This document shows positions 19,601 through 28,993 of a stretch of 64,000 nt of DNA, piece by piece. The notes under the pieces were generated by a model. The model saw only the letters and a program-made list of their open reading frames with translations, was not told the DNA's origin and ran no database searches. A program made the position numbers and the translations under genes. Position 1 is the first letter of the stretch; each line of letters opens with the position of its first letter. The stretch is from positions 560,001-624,000 of the forward strand of contig WPIO01000102.1 of assembly GCA_009760855.2 (NCBI GenBank), in the 5' to 3' direction. Source of the DNA: Cristatella mucedo (taxonomy: Eukaryota > Bryozoa > Phylactolaemata > Cristatellidae).

Positions 19601-22600
19601 AGAAAGATTGCGATCAATTTATTCAGACAACGATAAAACAATTGAAGAAATTGACGGTAAAATGGCAATAATAAATGATGAATTGACTAAATTGAGAAAA
19701 CAAATTATTAGTTTGGGGGGGCAAACAGAGCAATCTTTAGATGACACGCAACAAGCTGGTGCAATGCCTGCAAACAAAGTCGCAGAAGCTATGCCAGCTG
19801 ACGCATCGGCATCGTTGGCTAAAACTGATGCATTGGAGGCAATGGCATCTACAAGTAGGGCTGATGCATCTCTTGCCGGCAGAGTGCCTGCTAGACAAGA
19901 TGCACAGAGTGGTAGAGTGGGTGCTGTAGGGGGCAGAAATGCTTCTAGATCGACTGCACCACATGGTGTACTGATGGCCGCTGGTGGAGGGGATGGTGAT
20001 CCATCTGACCATAGTGGATCGGGGGAAGAATCAGGTGGATCGGGGGAAGAAGCAGAAGGAGATAGTAGGTCAGATGATTTATCGTATCGTGCCGGCAGAG
20101 TGCCTGCTAGACAAGATGCACAGAGTGGTAGAGTGGGTGCTGTAGGGGGCAGAAATGCTTCTAGATCGACTGCACCACATGATGTACTGATGGCCGCTGG
20201 TGGAGGGGATGGTGATCCATCTGACCATAGTGGATCGGGAGAAGAAGCAGAAGGAGATAGTAGGTCAGATGATTTATCGTATCGTGCCGGCAGAGTGCCT
20301 GCTAGACAAGATGCACAGAGTGGTAGAGTGGGTGCTGTAGGGGGCAGAAATGCTTCTAGATCGACTGCACCACATGGTGTACTGATGGCCGCTGGTGGAG
20401 GGGATGGTGATCCATCTGACCATAGTGGATCGGGAGAAGAAGCAGAAGGAGATAGTAGGTCAGATGATTTATCGTATCGTGCCGGCAGAGTGCCTGCTAG
20501 ACAAGATGCACAGAGTGGTAGAGTGGGTGCTGTAGGGGGCAGAAATGCTTCTAGATCGACTGCACCACATGGTGTACTGATGGCCGCTGGTGGAGGGGAT
20601 GGTGATCCATCTGACCATAGTGGATCGGATGCAGGATCGGATGGAGATGATTCCAACAGAATAAGGGCTGAAATAAAGCAGAACAATTATACAATTATTA
20701 CATTGCTGCGTCAGATACAGCAAACAATGCCAGAAAACATTACACACCATAATGCATTTAATAAATTATATAAAACGCTGGTAGAATTATTAAAAGATAT
20801 TGAAGAACTTGCCGAAAATGACAAGGAAGCCATCCTACTTCTACCAATTTCAGCAGCTTTAATAAATAATTTGAAACGTACACAAGTTGTAAGTGATGAA
20901 AACGATAAATTGCTTTTATTGCTACGTTCAACAGAAGTAGCTTTGTTTGATTTTACCAAAGTTCAGAATAATAACTTACAGCAAGATGGGGAAAAACATA
21001 CATCCATTGCTATAATTCTGAATAAATGCTCCAAAGCCACAAATGAAAAACCCCAGCAATATTTCACATTATCTGGTGTGGAATTGTTAAAACAAGTAAA
21101 AGATAATTTAAAAACATGCACCACACATCCATGGCAAAAAGACTTGATGGTGAGCGGTATTCAGAGATTAATAGCAAATCATGAATGTGCAGTCAAAATA
21201 TCAGAATTTGAGAAAAATGTATTCGCAAACCAAGCAGAAAGTGTTGAAAAATATAATGCTGGGCATTATATTGCAAAAAAACTGGTAACACAAAATTATG
21301 GCTTAGCAATATGGCCAGTAAAAGCAACAATAGACTATATGACAAAAGAAAATATAGATGATCTACAGGAAGCTGCACAAAACAGTGCCATAGTGGTATT
21401 TGGTGCTAATAGTTCTCACTTAACCACAGAGGGAGCAGCTGGGGGCGGTGACGGTCAGGCTAAGGCAGTCACTCATTTTAATCAGTGGTCTGACATTCAA
21501 CAACCAACTGCCTTCCCACTTCTTACCGTAAGAGGTGCCAGCAATGATGCTGAAATAATTAAAAAAGAAGCGGCAGTATTACAAACTCAGATGAAAATGT
21601 TGCGTAGCTTAATAAACAGAGGTGCTCAGATAGTCGTTCCAACCCATCACGACAGCACTCAAGCATCTTTAACAAGCAAAGAAGATATTGATTTGGCTTT
21701 TTATGAAAATCAGCAAGACCCAATAGACCATAATTTATGGTGTATTGCAAAAAGAGATGCAAGAGATACAGATATACCTGATTTTCGTCAAACACTAATT
21801 TCCACTCCTGGAAAATTTGGAGATACAGAGCCAGCAATAAGAGCGGCAACCATGGGTGGATATCTAGATTTAGCAGAACATCATTCCGCAACCATTACCA
21901 CGCCAGAAGCAGCAATATGTGCAAAAATAGAATTGATGATAATGGAGCAGAGCAGACAAAAAGCCATACAGGCAATACAACAGCAGAATCCAGATCAATC
22001 TTGCTTAACACTTTTGTATGAAATAGAACATCAGATCTGTAAAGGCCTAGACCCAGATGAAGAAGATTTGGTTCTGAAGGTAAATAGAAATTACGTATTA
22101 GTACGCATAAATAATGAGCTGGGGTTTAAAGCAAAATTTTTAAAAGCAATGAATCTTGCCGCAGAACACAAAATAACGCTGGAAGATTGCGAGAAATTTG
22201 TTTTACAGCAAAGAACTATAGAAATACATAATTATATCGAAAAACTGCCAAAAGCAGAACGGGGCGAGTTTTTACAAAAAATCCAGACAGCAACACAGAT
22301 TAGCTCAAATTCAAATGAACTGATTTATTCCGCAAAGCTTCCAAAAGATTTATCTTTAAAAACTGCACAAAACACCACAATATTAATACCAGCAAAATTT
22401 GACAAAAGTGATGGTGCCCTCAGCTCCATTGCCACAGCAAACCTTGGCCATATACCAGCAAATCATAAAAAAGAGCTGCTACAAAAAATATCCAAGGCAC
22501 ACGAAGCAACAGTCAAATCATCTGCAGTTCTTTCGCATTATAAAGGCAGTGAATTAACTGATGCAGATTTAAGTAATGATGTGTTTGAAATAATTAAATT

Positions 22601-23258
22601 ACTTGGTCAGTGGGCAGCTGTAAGCCTAGGAAGAGGCGAAAGCGGTAGAGAAGTTGGGCCAAAAGCTTGGATAAGAAAAAATTCAGATGGCTCTGTTGGT
22701 AACTGTGGTCTAATAAATGCAGCAAGAGAAGTGCTATCAATTGGCAACAACCTAGACAATAAACAATTGAGAAGATTGATTATTGATGTATCTATTGCGA
22801 TGCAGAACAACATTAACGGCATAAGCACCGCTGAAAACAAAACACAGAGAAGTGGAAAAGTAAGATGCTGGAGAGCTGCAGCGATTTTGCTTTCAGCTAC
22901 CGACCCAAAAACATTCCAAGAATTGTATACATTAGGAAAGCAGCAAGCAAGTGCAAAATATGCGGCAATTGCAGCAGCAGAACGGCCAGATTTGTCTTCT
23001 GAGCAAGTAGAACGGCCAGCTTCTGCATCAGCAGCGGCACAACAACAGGTCAGAGTATCATCAACACAACAGCCGCATACGCATAGGCCACAAACATCAC
23101 ATTCGGTGTCTGCAGTAGCAAGGGCAAAACAAACAGCCAATCCTACGACACTTGCAACTCAGCAGCGGCGGTTACTATCAAGTAGTGATTCTTGCCATAC
23201 TGCCCACAGAAAAACGACAAGAAGCTCACAGCAACATCGGCAGCCGGCAGTATATTAA
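16605..23258 (+). CDS. Giant coiled-coil repeat protein, putative secreted effector or surface-independent structural protein
   Basis: 2217 residues with no Sec signal and no membrane span. In order: charged coiled coil (about 20-50 and 125-470), Ser/Thr/Ala/Pro-rich linker (470-770), second long coiled coil (780-1060), four Gly/Asp/Ser/Arg repeats (1091-1342), then a helix-rich C-terminal region (1345-2160) and a basic tail rich in Arg, Ser and Gln ending QHRQPAVY. I recognise no catalytic family with confidence. The segment DGSVGNCGLINA (near 2024) loosely resembles the Cys motif of OTU proteases, but no partner His motif is clear. The Arg-rich C-terminus would suit a VirB/VirD4 secretion signal, and a VirB6-like gene lies in this window. 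Both points are inference. Confidence 0.75.
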   Translation: MNSDKDKKPLTSEDQTSHKTARALNDEIKTTKAEIEHLRDAVKAYKNASQLSSASESDLADDKENQQATPTHTMSGQDEALALISESPHQDQILGIADGHIAELSEDTTEIAAHDDASHSEESQSILSDMIKLHADLLQDQQKNQDLLNDLVTLNQQIAKEIASLQQERELINTERDQLKLLQKNLPEAQHDEQSQLLCNEYAKRQTNMDLKLQLMSAKEEHLNKKLQMHNAYIDDTQNKAKKITADIDGTQEDIKQLQAENQALLIQQSNNGVKQRTQARDRYDPNKMLERRQVKLENYKKSMDDKKLSLQKMIQRRKDNEIEIALQQTKIDELTPKLKKLDISLKTYDQEIDIAKKNNHKSIVDKFTQEKTTTNIQRSELVRQFDVIHGRMQQLNVDNLNLDTEIASIDSEIMKISDKINKKAQSIVAIQKEQEDGASVTMVDAVTKKSTNPIPTIVRSSEVETVKSDVAIESTPKTTSDQSLSRSNITSQLGDMSDGAEAAGHESETTATQARGPITQTPPPPTQIQTSASSAESAAALRQNLEQLDNELQNKQKIADGKKSASAGSGSVNTIFSPSDSKPARILAASEPHETMPQPQQHQDATVSAANSTWLDVTDGSVTSPKLKTSATGQQLITIAEKEKISSTPPLTALQPAADDTSEASEIGVISAETEVLAPALRTTNKGRHKRSSGYHKAMKNSIIMKDDISPNDDIKAVKNNRKILGRAEDNKITGIPPKKDSLRQSTESELQIQKLRSTNTQTNSVLLERKSELANLKQRQADLIEKRALKLREIQTLSDERTNAQAQYKAAKDAARTVKADKSTLESTLDSIDKKYNDLDLRIRMNMELLQFESQTLDKKIIALDLDIGQNEHEISLLEDTIKHNEEEIKNIQDMQAALPHANESSTAATVKRPEATTPTVARERTSTTPAITSHGSDADETEWAKSKLQGLKKRERQCNNDLHEHQKNKTQLIQQKQNITSTLDNVDHSPIDKETAERLRSIYSDNDKTIEEIDGKMAIINDELTKLRKQIISLGGQTEQSLDDTQQAGAMPANKVAEAMPADASASLAKTDALEAMASTSRADASLAGRVPARQDAQSGRVGAVGGRNASRSTAPHGVLMAAGGGDGDPSDHSGSGEESGGSGEEAEGDSRSDDLSYRAGRVPARQDAQSGRVGAVGGRNASRSTAPHDVLMAAGGGDGDPSDHSGSGEEAEGDSRSDDLSYRAGRVPARQDAQSGRVGAVGGRNASRSTAPHGVLMAAGGGDGDPSDHSGSGEEAEGDSRSDDLSYRAGRVPARQDAQSGRVGAVGGRNASRSTAPHGVLMAAGGGDGDPSDHSGSDAGSDGDDSNRIRAEIKQNNYTIITLLRQIQQTMPENITHHNAFNKLYKTLVELLKDIEELAENDKEAILLLPISAALINNLKRTQVVSDENDKLLLLLRSTEVALFDFTKVQNNNLQQDGEKHTSIAIILNKCSKATNEKPQQYFTLSGVELLKQVKDNLKTCTTHPWQKDLMVSGIQRLIANHECAVKISEFEKNVFANQAESVEKYNAGHYIAKKLVTQNYGLAIWPVKATIDYMTKENIDDLQEAAQNSAIVVFGANSSHLTTEGAAGGGDGQAKAVTHFNQWSDIQQPTAFPLLTVRGASNDAEIIKKEAAVLQTQMKMLRSLINRGAQIVVPTHHDSTQASLTSKEDIDLAFYENQQDPIDHNLWCIAKRDARDTDIPDFRQTLISTPGKFGDTEPAIRAATMGGYLDLAEHHSATITTPEAAICAKIELMIMEQSRQKAIQAIQQQNPDQSCLTLLYEIEHQICKGLDPDEEDLVLKVNRNYVLVRINNELGFKAKFLKAMNLAAEHKITLEDCEKFVLQQRTIEIHNYIEKLPKAERGEFLQKIQTATQISSNSNELIYSAKLPKDLSLKTAQNTTILIPAKFDKSDGALSSIATANLGHIPANHKKELLQKISKAHEATVKSSAVLSHYKGSELTDADLSNDVFEIIKLLGQWAAVSLGRGESGREVGPKAWIRKNSDGSVGNCGLINAAREVLSIGNNLDNKQLRRLIIDVSIAMQNNINGISTAENKTQRSGKVRCWRAAAILLSATDPKTFQELYTLGKQQASAKYAAIAAAERPDLSSEQVERPASASAAAQQQVRVSSTQQPHTHRPQTSHSVSAVARAKQTANPTTLATQQRRLLSSSDSCHTAHRKTTRSSQQHRQPAVY
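19875..20631 (+). repeat. Four tandem in-frame repeats within the giant coiled-coil gene
   Basis: Units start with GCCGGCAGAGTGCCTGCTAG at 19875, 20091, 20286 and 20481. Periods are 216, 195 and 195 bp (65 residues in the standard unit); the first unit carries an extra seven-residue Gly/Ser/Glu stretch and the last is cut short. Copies 2-4 differ at about one base (GATGTACTG versus GGTGTACTG). The encoded unit begins AGRVPARQDAQSGRVGAVGG and ends in an acidic Ser-rich stretch. The repeats look clearly more GC-rich than the surrounding DNA and keep the antisense strand open for 355 codons. Confidence 0.97.
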
Positions 23259-24549
23259 GGCAATCATCGCACGGATAGAAAGGAATCTTGCGCAGTCGGC
23301 AAGATTCCCATGCCAAACAAAGGTCAGAATTGCACATAACATCACAACAATTATAGCAAAAATGCAAGACTATGCGGCACTGCAGTGTTGTTGCCGCAGT
23401 TAAGCAATCCCATGGCACAGTGGATTGTAAGGGTTAATTGTAAGGAAGGAAGTAAGTAGAAGAATGAAAAATTGACTCAACCAATAAAAATGTTTATCGG
23501 GAGATAGTATCTAACTAAATTGGTGATTTATCATTTGTGCTGAATTTCAAACAAGAGACACAAAGCCCAACAGCACTCATTAAGCAATTTAGCGGCTGAC
23601 TTAAAGACGCAGAATGACGCAGGACAAACAACAAAAAAACCCAGACAAAATCTAATAAAATTGAAAGATGGCATCCGCCATGCAATGCCAATCACCCTAA
23701 AATGTAATAAAAGTTCAACTTATCAGATTTTATTTGCAGTACAACAATGATAAAAAAAATCAATGCCCAAATGAAAATCTGGATTATCTGGTTAATATAA
23801 TATATATTCAGATTCTGCTCAAAAAGCCATGCAGGTGAACTGGAGCCCAAAATAATTTAACACAAAAACAAGCTGCCGAAACATCAACAACAATACAGCC
23901 AAGAAATTTATCAACCACCTACAACCAACTAACATAAAAATCACATTCTGGAGCTTATTGTGCAGCAAATAATCAAAGCCAAAATTTCCAACCAATCATG
24001 CACCTTATTCGTTTAAATAAAACAACAATAAGCCAATATATCTGAGAAAATATATTTATCGGCACAACATAACATACATTGCATGAGGTTAAAATATACG
24101 AAAATCTATTTCATAGCCCTACTATCATAATCTAAAGATTAGGAATGAAATCTATATGAAGAATATGAAACAATTATCAGAAATAAATTCGCTATAAAGA
24201 TGAAAAAAATAAAATTTAGCAATATAGCAAGATATTTTTACACCAATAATTCTGCTTAATAATGAAATAAATTGAAGAAAGTCTTCGAGTTAAATACCTT
24301 GCCAGCCTTGCAGATCAATTTAACAGCCAAAAGATCGAATTAATTATCACCAAGATTCATTAAAGTCATTTACCGCAAAATTAAACAAACAGCAATAAAC
24401 GCAGCGCAACATCACAAATTTGGCACAAAATAAAAGACCAACTGAACAGTTAAATTTACTTATAAATCATAAATAGTCACCAACCACCAAAACACAGCAA
24501 ACAATATAAGTTGGAAATATTCATCAAAATAGTCAAAGCAATAAAAAAA
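23259..24549. other. Gene-free AT-rich stretch
   Basis: About 1.3 kb downstream of the giant coiled-coil gene without a supportable gene, RNA or terminator. An 83-codon frame at 23152-23403 is an out-of-frame overlap of the preceding gene's end. Confidence 0.5.
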
Positions 24550-24626
24550 TGGTGCACCCGAGAGGATTTGAACCCCTGACCAAAGGTTTAGGAAACCCCT
24601 ACTCTATCCAACTGAGCTACGGGTGC
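24550..24626 (-). tRNA. tRNA-Arg (anticodon CCU)
   Basis: Full cloverleaf on the minus strand: acceptor GCACCCG/CGGGTGC, D-stem GCTC/GAGT, anticodon stem GGGGT/ACCTT with loop TTCCTAA (CCT), T-arm AGGGG TTCAAAT CCTCT, discriminator A and an encoded CCA. It reads AGG codons. Confidence 0.97.
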
Positions 24627-25691
24627 TAGGAAGTAAATTTTGATTTTACTGAAAAAAATAATTGTCAATCCATAATTCCAATAACAATAACAGAAAAAAC
24701 CAAATCAGAAAAGTCCTCATGGCCACAAGATGTACATATTATTCAGATTGACGAAAGTTCATTTTTAGCAACTCCTTTGCCAGACAGTAAAAAACAAGCA
24801 CACATCAAAAAAACCATACAACTATATTATAGATACAAATAAAGCGTTCATTCACCACAAAATAACTAACCACCGACATTAAATTATCAATTTTTTCCAG
24901 ATTATTTTACCTTGTTGAATCTATATCTAAAATATGGCAAACATTGAAATCTGCCAACTCCATTTAGCGTCAAACTGAAGCGATTGACACCATTTTATAC
25001 TAGCTGAAAATATGCTCAACCACAAACAAAATAACGCAGATAAAAAAATTAAAGAGCCATGCATAATCTTTAGATTACAAGTCCATTGTAAAGAAAAATA
25101 ATTTTATTCATCATTGTAAAAAAATAACGCCCAAAAATCCGACAATCTCTGCTTTTGCTTTGGCTAAGCCCTTCGCCATCCGTCTAGATTGAAAATTTCT
25201 ATGAATTTATTGAACCTTTGTACTTAAAATCAATCGATCCACGCACGACCATACCGCCGCAATGATTACGCGACACGCAAAAATTTCCCTAGCCACAAAA
25301 ATTTCAAAACAATGAACATAAAATACCAACACAGCAAGATCAGATTTCTATATCAAAAAATAGTTATTCTTCAAATTAACAAACTTACTGGCAAACAAAT
25401 CTCACACATCATATCGCTTAATATTGCTTGATTTATTGGTGATTTTGTGCACCGAATGCGTTATTTTCTTAATACACCGCACAACAAATCCAATCAATAA
25501 ATATTGCCTTACAGCATCCATAAAAAGGATAATGTTTTGCAGTTAACGAAAATCCACATTGCAAGAGTCAAATAACAAAACATCACATCATCGCATGTTA
25601 TTTTTCAAAGTATAAATCTACAGGATGACACCCAAAAACGAATTAGCGGTTATTGCATAAGAAGTGCAAAGAATATATTCAACCAAGTAGG
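24627..25691. other. Gene-free AT-rich stretch
   Basis: About 1.06 kb between tRNA-Arg and the end of prs with no supportable gene or structured RNA on either strand. Confidence 0.5.
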
Positions 25692-26579
25692 TTAATTTCT
25701 GCTCAAGGCCTTGAGAATAATTTTTTCCACAGAGTGGGTGGTTATTTTACTAGATAAAGCAGCGTGAGGTATGGTATCGGTTGTTAAAAGACGCTCAATT
25801 ACTGAGGAATTTATCAAATCTACAGCAGATCCAGAAAGTACTGGATGGGTTATGCAGGCACTAACAGAAGCCGCTCCCCGCTCCATCAATAATTTAGCCC
25901 CCTTACATAAAGTTCCTGCAGTATCAACTATATCGTCAACTAAAATACAATTTTTACTACCAACATCGCCAATTACTTGATTCATAGTACAGCTATTGTA
26001 AGCTGCACGAGACTTATTTATAACCGCAACCTCAACGTTTAAAAAAGATGCAATTGCATTTGCCCTGCCCAAGCCGCCAACATCCGGAGAAACAATACAT
26101 AAATTATCAAGATTCATGCAAGAAATGATCTCCGACCAAAGACTTGTAGTATCCAAATTTTGCACTAGAATTTCAAAAAATCCCTCCAATTGTTTGGAAT
26201 GAAGATCTACCGTAATTAATTGATCAGCTCCAACCTCTTCTATCATTTTCGCAACAACCCTAGCAGAAATTGGTCCAGCAGCATATGAGGGTCTATCTTG
26301 TCTGCTATAGCCAAAATAAGGAACAACGGCAATTATCCTAGCGGCTCCAGCTCTTTTTGCCGCATCTATGGTTAGCAAAAGCTCCATCAAATTATCGTTT
26401 GCTGGCTTGCAGGTAGATTGAATTATTGCAACATCAACACCGTAAACATCTGCCGTTAGTTGAATTCTCAATTCTCCATCAGCAAAACGCTTTATATCGT
26501 TATTAAGCAACTCAAAACTGAGAGATCTGGCCAAAAAATCACACAAAGTACCAGATGTGCTGCAGGAAATTATCTTCAT
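25692..26579 (-). CDS. prs: Ribose-phosphate pyrophosphokinase (PRPP synthetase)
   Basis: Makes PRPP from ribose-5-phosphate and ATP for nucleotide and cofactor synthesis. Signatures are FADGELRIQL near 31, the ATP-site loop YFGYSRQDRP near 88, the metal/flexible-loop region ITVDLHSKQLEGFF near 122, and the PRPP-binding motif ILVDDIVDTAGT near 209. I prefer the ATG at 26579 (MKIISCSTSG), giving 295 aa and a 12-bp gap to the upstream LOG gene. The longer frame up to 26618 would overlap that gene and add non-homologous residues. Confidence 0.95.
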   Translation of the reverse strand: MKIISCSTSGTLCDFLARSLSFELLNNDIKRFADGELRIQLTADVYGVDVAIIQSTCKPANDNLMELLLTIDAAKRAGAARIIAVVPYFGYSRQDRPSYAAGPISARVVAKMIEEVGADQLITVDLHSKQLEGFFEILVQNLDTTSLWSEIISCMNLDNLCIVSPDVGGLGRANAIASFLNVEVAVINKSRAAYNSCTMNQVIGDVGSKNCILVDDIVDTAGTLCKGAKLLMERGAASVSACITHPVLSGSAVDLINSSVIERLLTTDTIPHAALSSKITTHSVEKIILKALSRN

Positions 26580-26590
26580 GTTAAATGTAA

Positions 26591-27136
26591 TTAGTTCGCA
26601 TTCCCCAAAACAATCCAACCAACCAATTCCGCAACGCTATTAAGTAAAATATATGGCCTTTCGCTGCCAGCAAAACCAAGATTATGCAATTCCTCCAGCT
26701 GGTTAAGCAAATTATTCCAAAAACCATCAATATTCAATATAATCATTGGCTTTTGATGCATATTAAGCTTGCGCATTGTTACTATTTCAAACAATTCATC
26801 CAAAGTTCCATAACCACCCGGCAAAGTCAAAAAACAATCAGATCTAATTTCCATCTGCTCTTTTCTTGCGTAAAGAGAATTTACTTCAATCAATTCAGTT
26901 AAATTTTTATGCTGCTGCTCTATACCCACAATGCTGGTTGGAAAAACTCCAACAACCTGACCGCCATTTTGCAGAGCGGAATCCGCAACCGCACCCATTA
27001 ATCCCTCAGATCCAGCGCCATATACAACTCTGACGCCAATTTTAGCCATAGCACTACCAACTGCTTTTGCAAGAACGATATATTTTGGATCTACATCGTT
27101 ACTTGCACCGCAAAAAACGCACAAATTTTTAATCAT
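26591..27136 (-). CDS. LOG family protein (TIGR00730, nucleoside monophosphate phosphoribohydrolase-like)
   Basis: 181-residue Rossmann-fold protein with the family signatures CVFCGASNDVDP near 6, VVYGAGSEGLMGAVAD near 38 and the diagnostic PGGYGTLDELFE near 106, with RK residues (YARKEQME) just upstream. LOG proteins hydrolyse the N-glycosidic bond of (cytokinin riboside or other) nucleoside monophosphates, releasing the base and ribose-5-phosphate. Its tight coupling to prs, which uses ribose-5-phosphate, is metabolically coherent, though the physiological substrate here is unknown. Confidence 0.92.
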   Translation of the reverse strand: MIKNLCVFCGASNDVDPKYIVLAKAVGSAMAKIGVRVVYGAGSEGLMGAVADSALQNGGQVVGVFPTSIVGIEQQHKNLTELIEVNSLYARKEQMEIRSDCFLTLPGGYGTLDELFEIVTMRKLNMHQKPMIILNIDGFWNNLLNQLEELHNLGFAGSERPYILLNSVAELVGWIVLGNAN

Positions 27137-27532
27137 AGGAAATTAGGAAATAAAGATGAAAAAGCAAAACAAAAAAACCATACAAAGCAAAGCCATTTAC
27201 GGCTTTTTTTATTGTCAACAAGTTTAAGCAAATACACCAAAAATAAAGAAAAAAACTGTAAAACACAATGCAACTCAAACATCACAATATATAAAAAAAC
27301 AGACACAGAAAGCCCATGTAACAATGCGACTACAGCAGCCGATCCATTTAGCGCAAGCAATGGCCAATGAAAATGCAAATCTCATCGCAAAATTGAATCA
27401 TCATCAAACAACATACATCAATTAAAAATCATAACTCCACTCCACGCACGCGAACAAAAAGCATATGCAAATATTTGAAATTTAATTAAATAGCGCGAAA
27501 ATAACAATTTTTCATTGCAGATTAAACATTCA
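27137..27532. other. Intergenic region between divergent LOG and amino-acid transporter genes
   Basis: About 400 bp of AT-rich DNA without a gene. It separates the minus-strand LOG-prs pair from the plus-strand ABC importer operon, whose promoter lies at its right end. Confidence 0.5.
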
Positions 27533-27562
27533 TTGTAGTGGTTTTTATTGCTTGACTATAAT
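27533..27562 (+). promoter_or_regulatory. Predicted promoter of the amino-acid ABC importer operon
   Basis: A perfect TATAAT at 27557-27562 is preceded at 18 nt by TTGTAG (27533-27538). Transcription would begin near 27569, leaving a leader of about 55 nt before the ATG at 27624. Confidence 0.45.
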
Positions 27563-27623
27563 TATATCTCATAAATTTGGTTTTCTGGTTGGCTTTAGAT
27601 TTTTATTATACGGCAGCACAACA

Positions 27624-28349
27624 ATGAAAAAACTTGCCTATCTATTGATCTCAATTTTATTGATTTCATCTTGTGCAAAAAAAGAAGATTCTTCTATTGT
27701 TTTTGCAATCGCTGCCGAATATCCCCCTTTTGAATATCTTGAAAATGGAGAGCTGGTTGGTTTTGATGTGGATTTGGCAAAAATGATAGCGAATGAAGCT
27801 GGCCTTTCGATTAAATTTAAAAATATGGACTTTGTGGCTATTTTACCAGCCCTTCAAACAAAGATTGTTGACGCCGCAATTTCAACCATAACAGCCACAG
27901 AGGAACGCAAGAAAAACGTTGATTTTTCTGAGATTTATTTTCAGGAAAAAATGTTCGTACTATATAAATCGGAAAATCAGCCGACGGAGCCATCAATTTC
28001 AAATCTATCTAAAGCCAAGTTTGCATGCCAACTTGGAACCGTAATGGAAATTTGGTTAAAAAACGAACTTCCAAACGCAAAAAGGGTAATGTTTAATTCT
28101 ACAAATCAGGCATTTGAAGCACTTAAGATAGGTCAGGTAGATTACGTTTTACTAGACGGCACTCAAGCTATTGTTTTTAGTGAAAAATCAAAGGGAATGA
28201 AGGCAGTTGCGGTTGCCGAAGCACCTGGTGGCTATGCAATAGCTTTACCAAAAAATTCACCACTTTTACCACAAATAAACCAATCTATTGCAAGACTAAA
28301 AGCCAACGGAGAAATAGAAAAATTGCGCAATAAGTGGCTAAAAATATGA
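27624..28349 (+). CDS. Amino-acid ABC transporter substrate-binding lipoprotein
   Basis: Periplasmic polar amino-acid receptor of SBP family 3. A lipoprotein signal MKKLAYLLISILLISSC gives a lipidated Cys17, which supports starting at ATG 27624, not the in-frame codon at 27552. The two-lobe domain shows FEYLENGELVGFDVDLAKMI and the family signature DAAISTITATEERKKNVDFS, then GTVMEIW and YAIALPKNSPLL. Length of 241 aa is normal. Its stop overlaps the permease start by 4 bases (ATGA). Substrate is probably glutamine or another polar or basic amino acid scavenged from the host. Confidence 0.92.
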   Translation: MKKLAYLLISILLISSCAKKEDSSIVFAIAAEYPPFEYLENGELVGFDVDLAKMIANEAGLSIKFKNMDFVAILPALQTKIVDAAISTITATEERKKNVDFSEIYFQEKMFVLYKSENQPTEPSISNLSKAKFACQLGTVMEIWLKNELPNAKRVMFNSTNQAFEALKIGQVDYVLLDGTQAIVFSEKSKGMKAVAVAEAPGGYAIALPKNSPLLPQINQSIARLKANGEIEKLRNKWLKI

Positions 28350-28993
28350 ATTTTGAAGATCTAACCTACTACATTAAGTTTATAGGCAGCGGTCTTGCTT
28401 TAACTTGCGGATTGACAATTTCTAGCCTTATTTTCGGACTACTTCTTGGAACAATTATGGCAATTTTACGATACAACAAAATTGCTCCAAAATTCATATC
28501 ATCGTTCATATCTGTAGTAAGATCTACTCCCGTAATGCTGCAATTAAGCTTTATTTATTTTGCAATTCCATCAATTTCTGGATTGCAGGTTAATGTATTT
28601 TCTGCTGGATTATTGGCATTGGGAATTAATAGCTCTGCTTACATTGCAGAAATTTTAAGATCTGGCATAGAGGCAGTGCCAAAGGGTCAGTTTGAGGCCG
28701 CAAAAACCCTACACATTCCAATTTTTTACACTTGGCGAGACATTATTTTGCCTCAGGTTGCAAGAAATGTTCTGCCAGCCATGATAAACGAGTCAATCGC
28801 TCTATTAAAAGAAACAGCACTAATTTCAACCATTGGTGGAATGGATATAATGCGTCGAGGTCAGGCAATAGCAGCAGAAAAATTCACCTACTTTTTACCA
28901 TTAATGATGGTTGGCTTTTATTATTATTTATTGGTAATTACCGTAGAAAAAATTGGTAAAAAAATTGAGAAAAAACTGCAATGCTACAGATAA
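28346..28993 (+). CDS. Amino-acid ABC transporter permease (HisMQ/GlnP family)
   Basis: 215-residue inner-membrane protein with five predicted spans. It has the HEAT-type N-terminal pattern IKFIGSGLALTCGLTISSLI, RSTPVMLQLSF near 55, and the EAA loop EAAKTLHIPIFYTWRDIILPQ near 115 that docks onto the ATPase. The ATG at 28346 overlaps the preceding stop and is preferred over GTG 28334. The gene sits between the receptor and ATPase genes of one operon. Confidence 0.93.
   Translation: MNFEDLTYYIKFIGSGLALTCGLTISSLIFGLLLGTIMAILRYNKIAPKFISSFISVVRSTPVMLQLSFIYFAIPSISGLQVNVFSAGLLALGINSSAYIAEILRSGIEAVPKGQFEAAKTLHIPIFYTWRDIILPQVARNVLPAMINESIALLKETALISTIGGMDIMRRGQAIAAEKFTYFLPLMMVGFYYYLLVITVEKIGKKIEKKLQCYR

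Noticed and set aside
19619-20686. 355-codon minus-strand open frame across the repeats
   Set aside because: It is the antisense shadow of the repeated coding sequence; one stop-free unit repeated four times keeps it open. No start signal or family.
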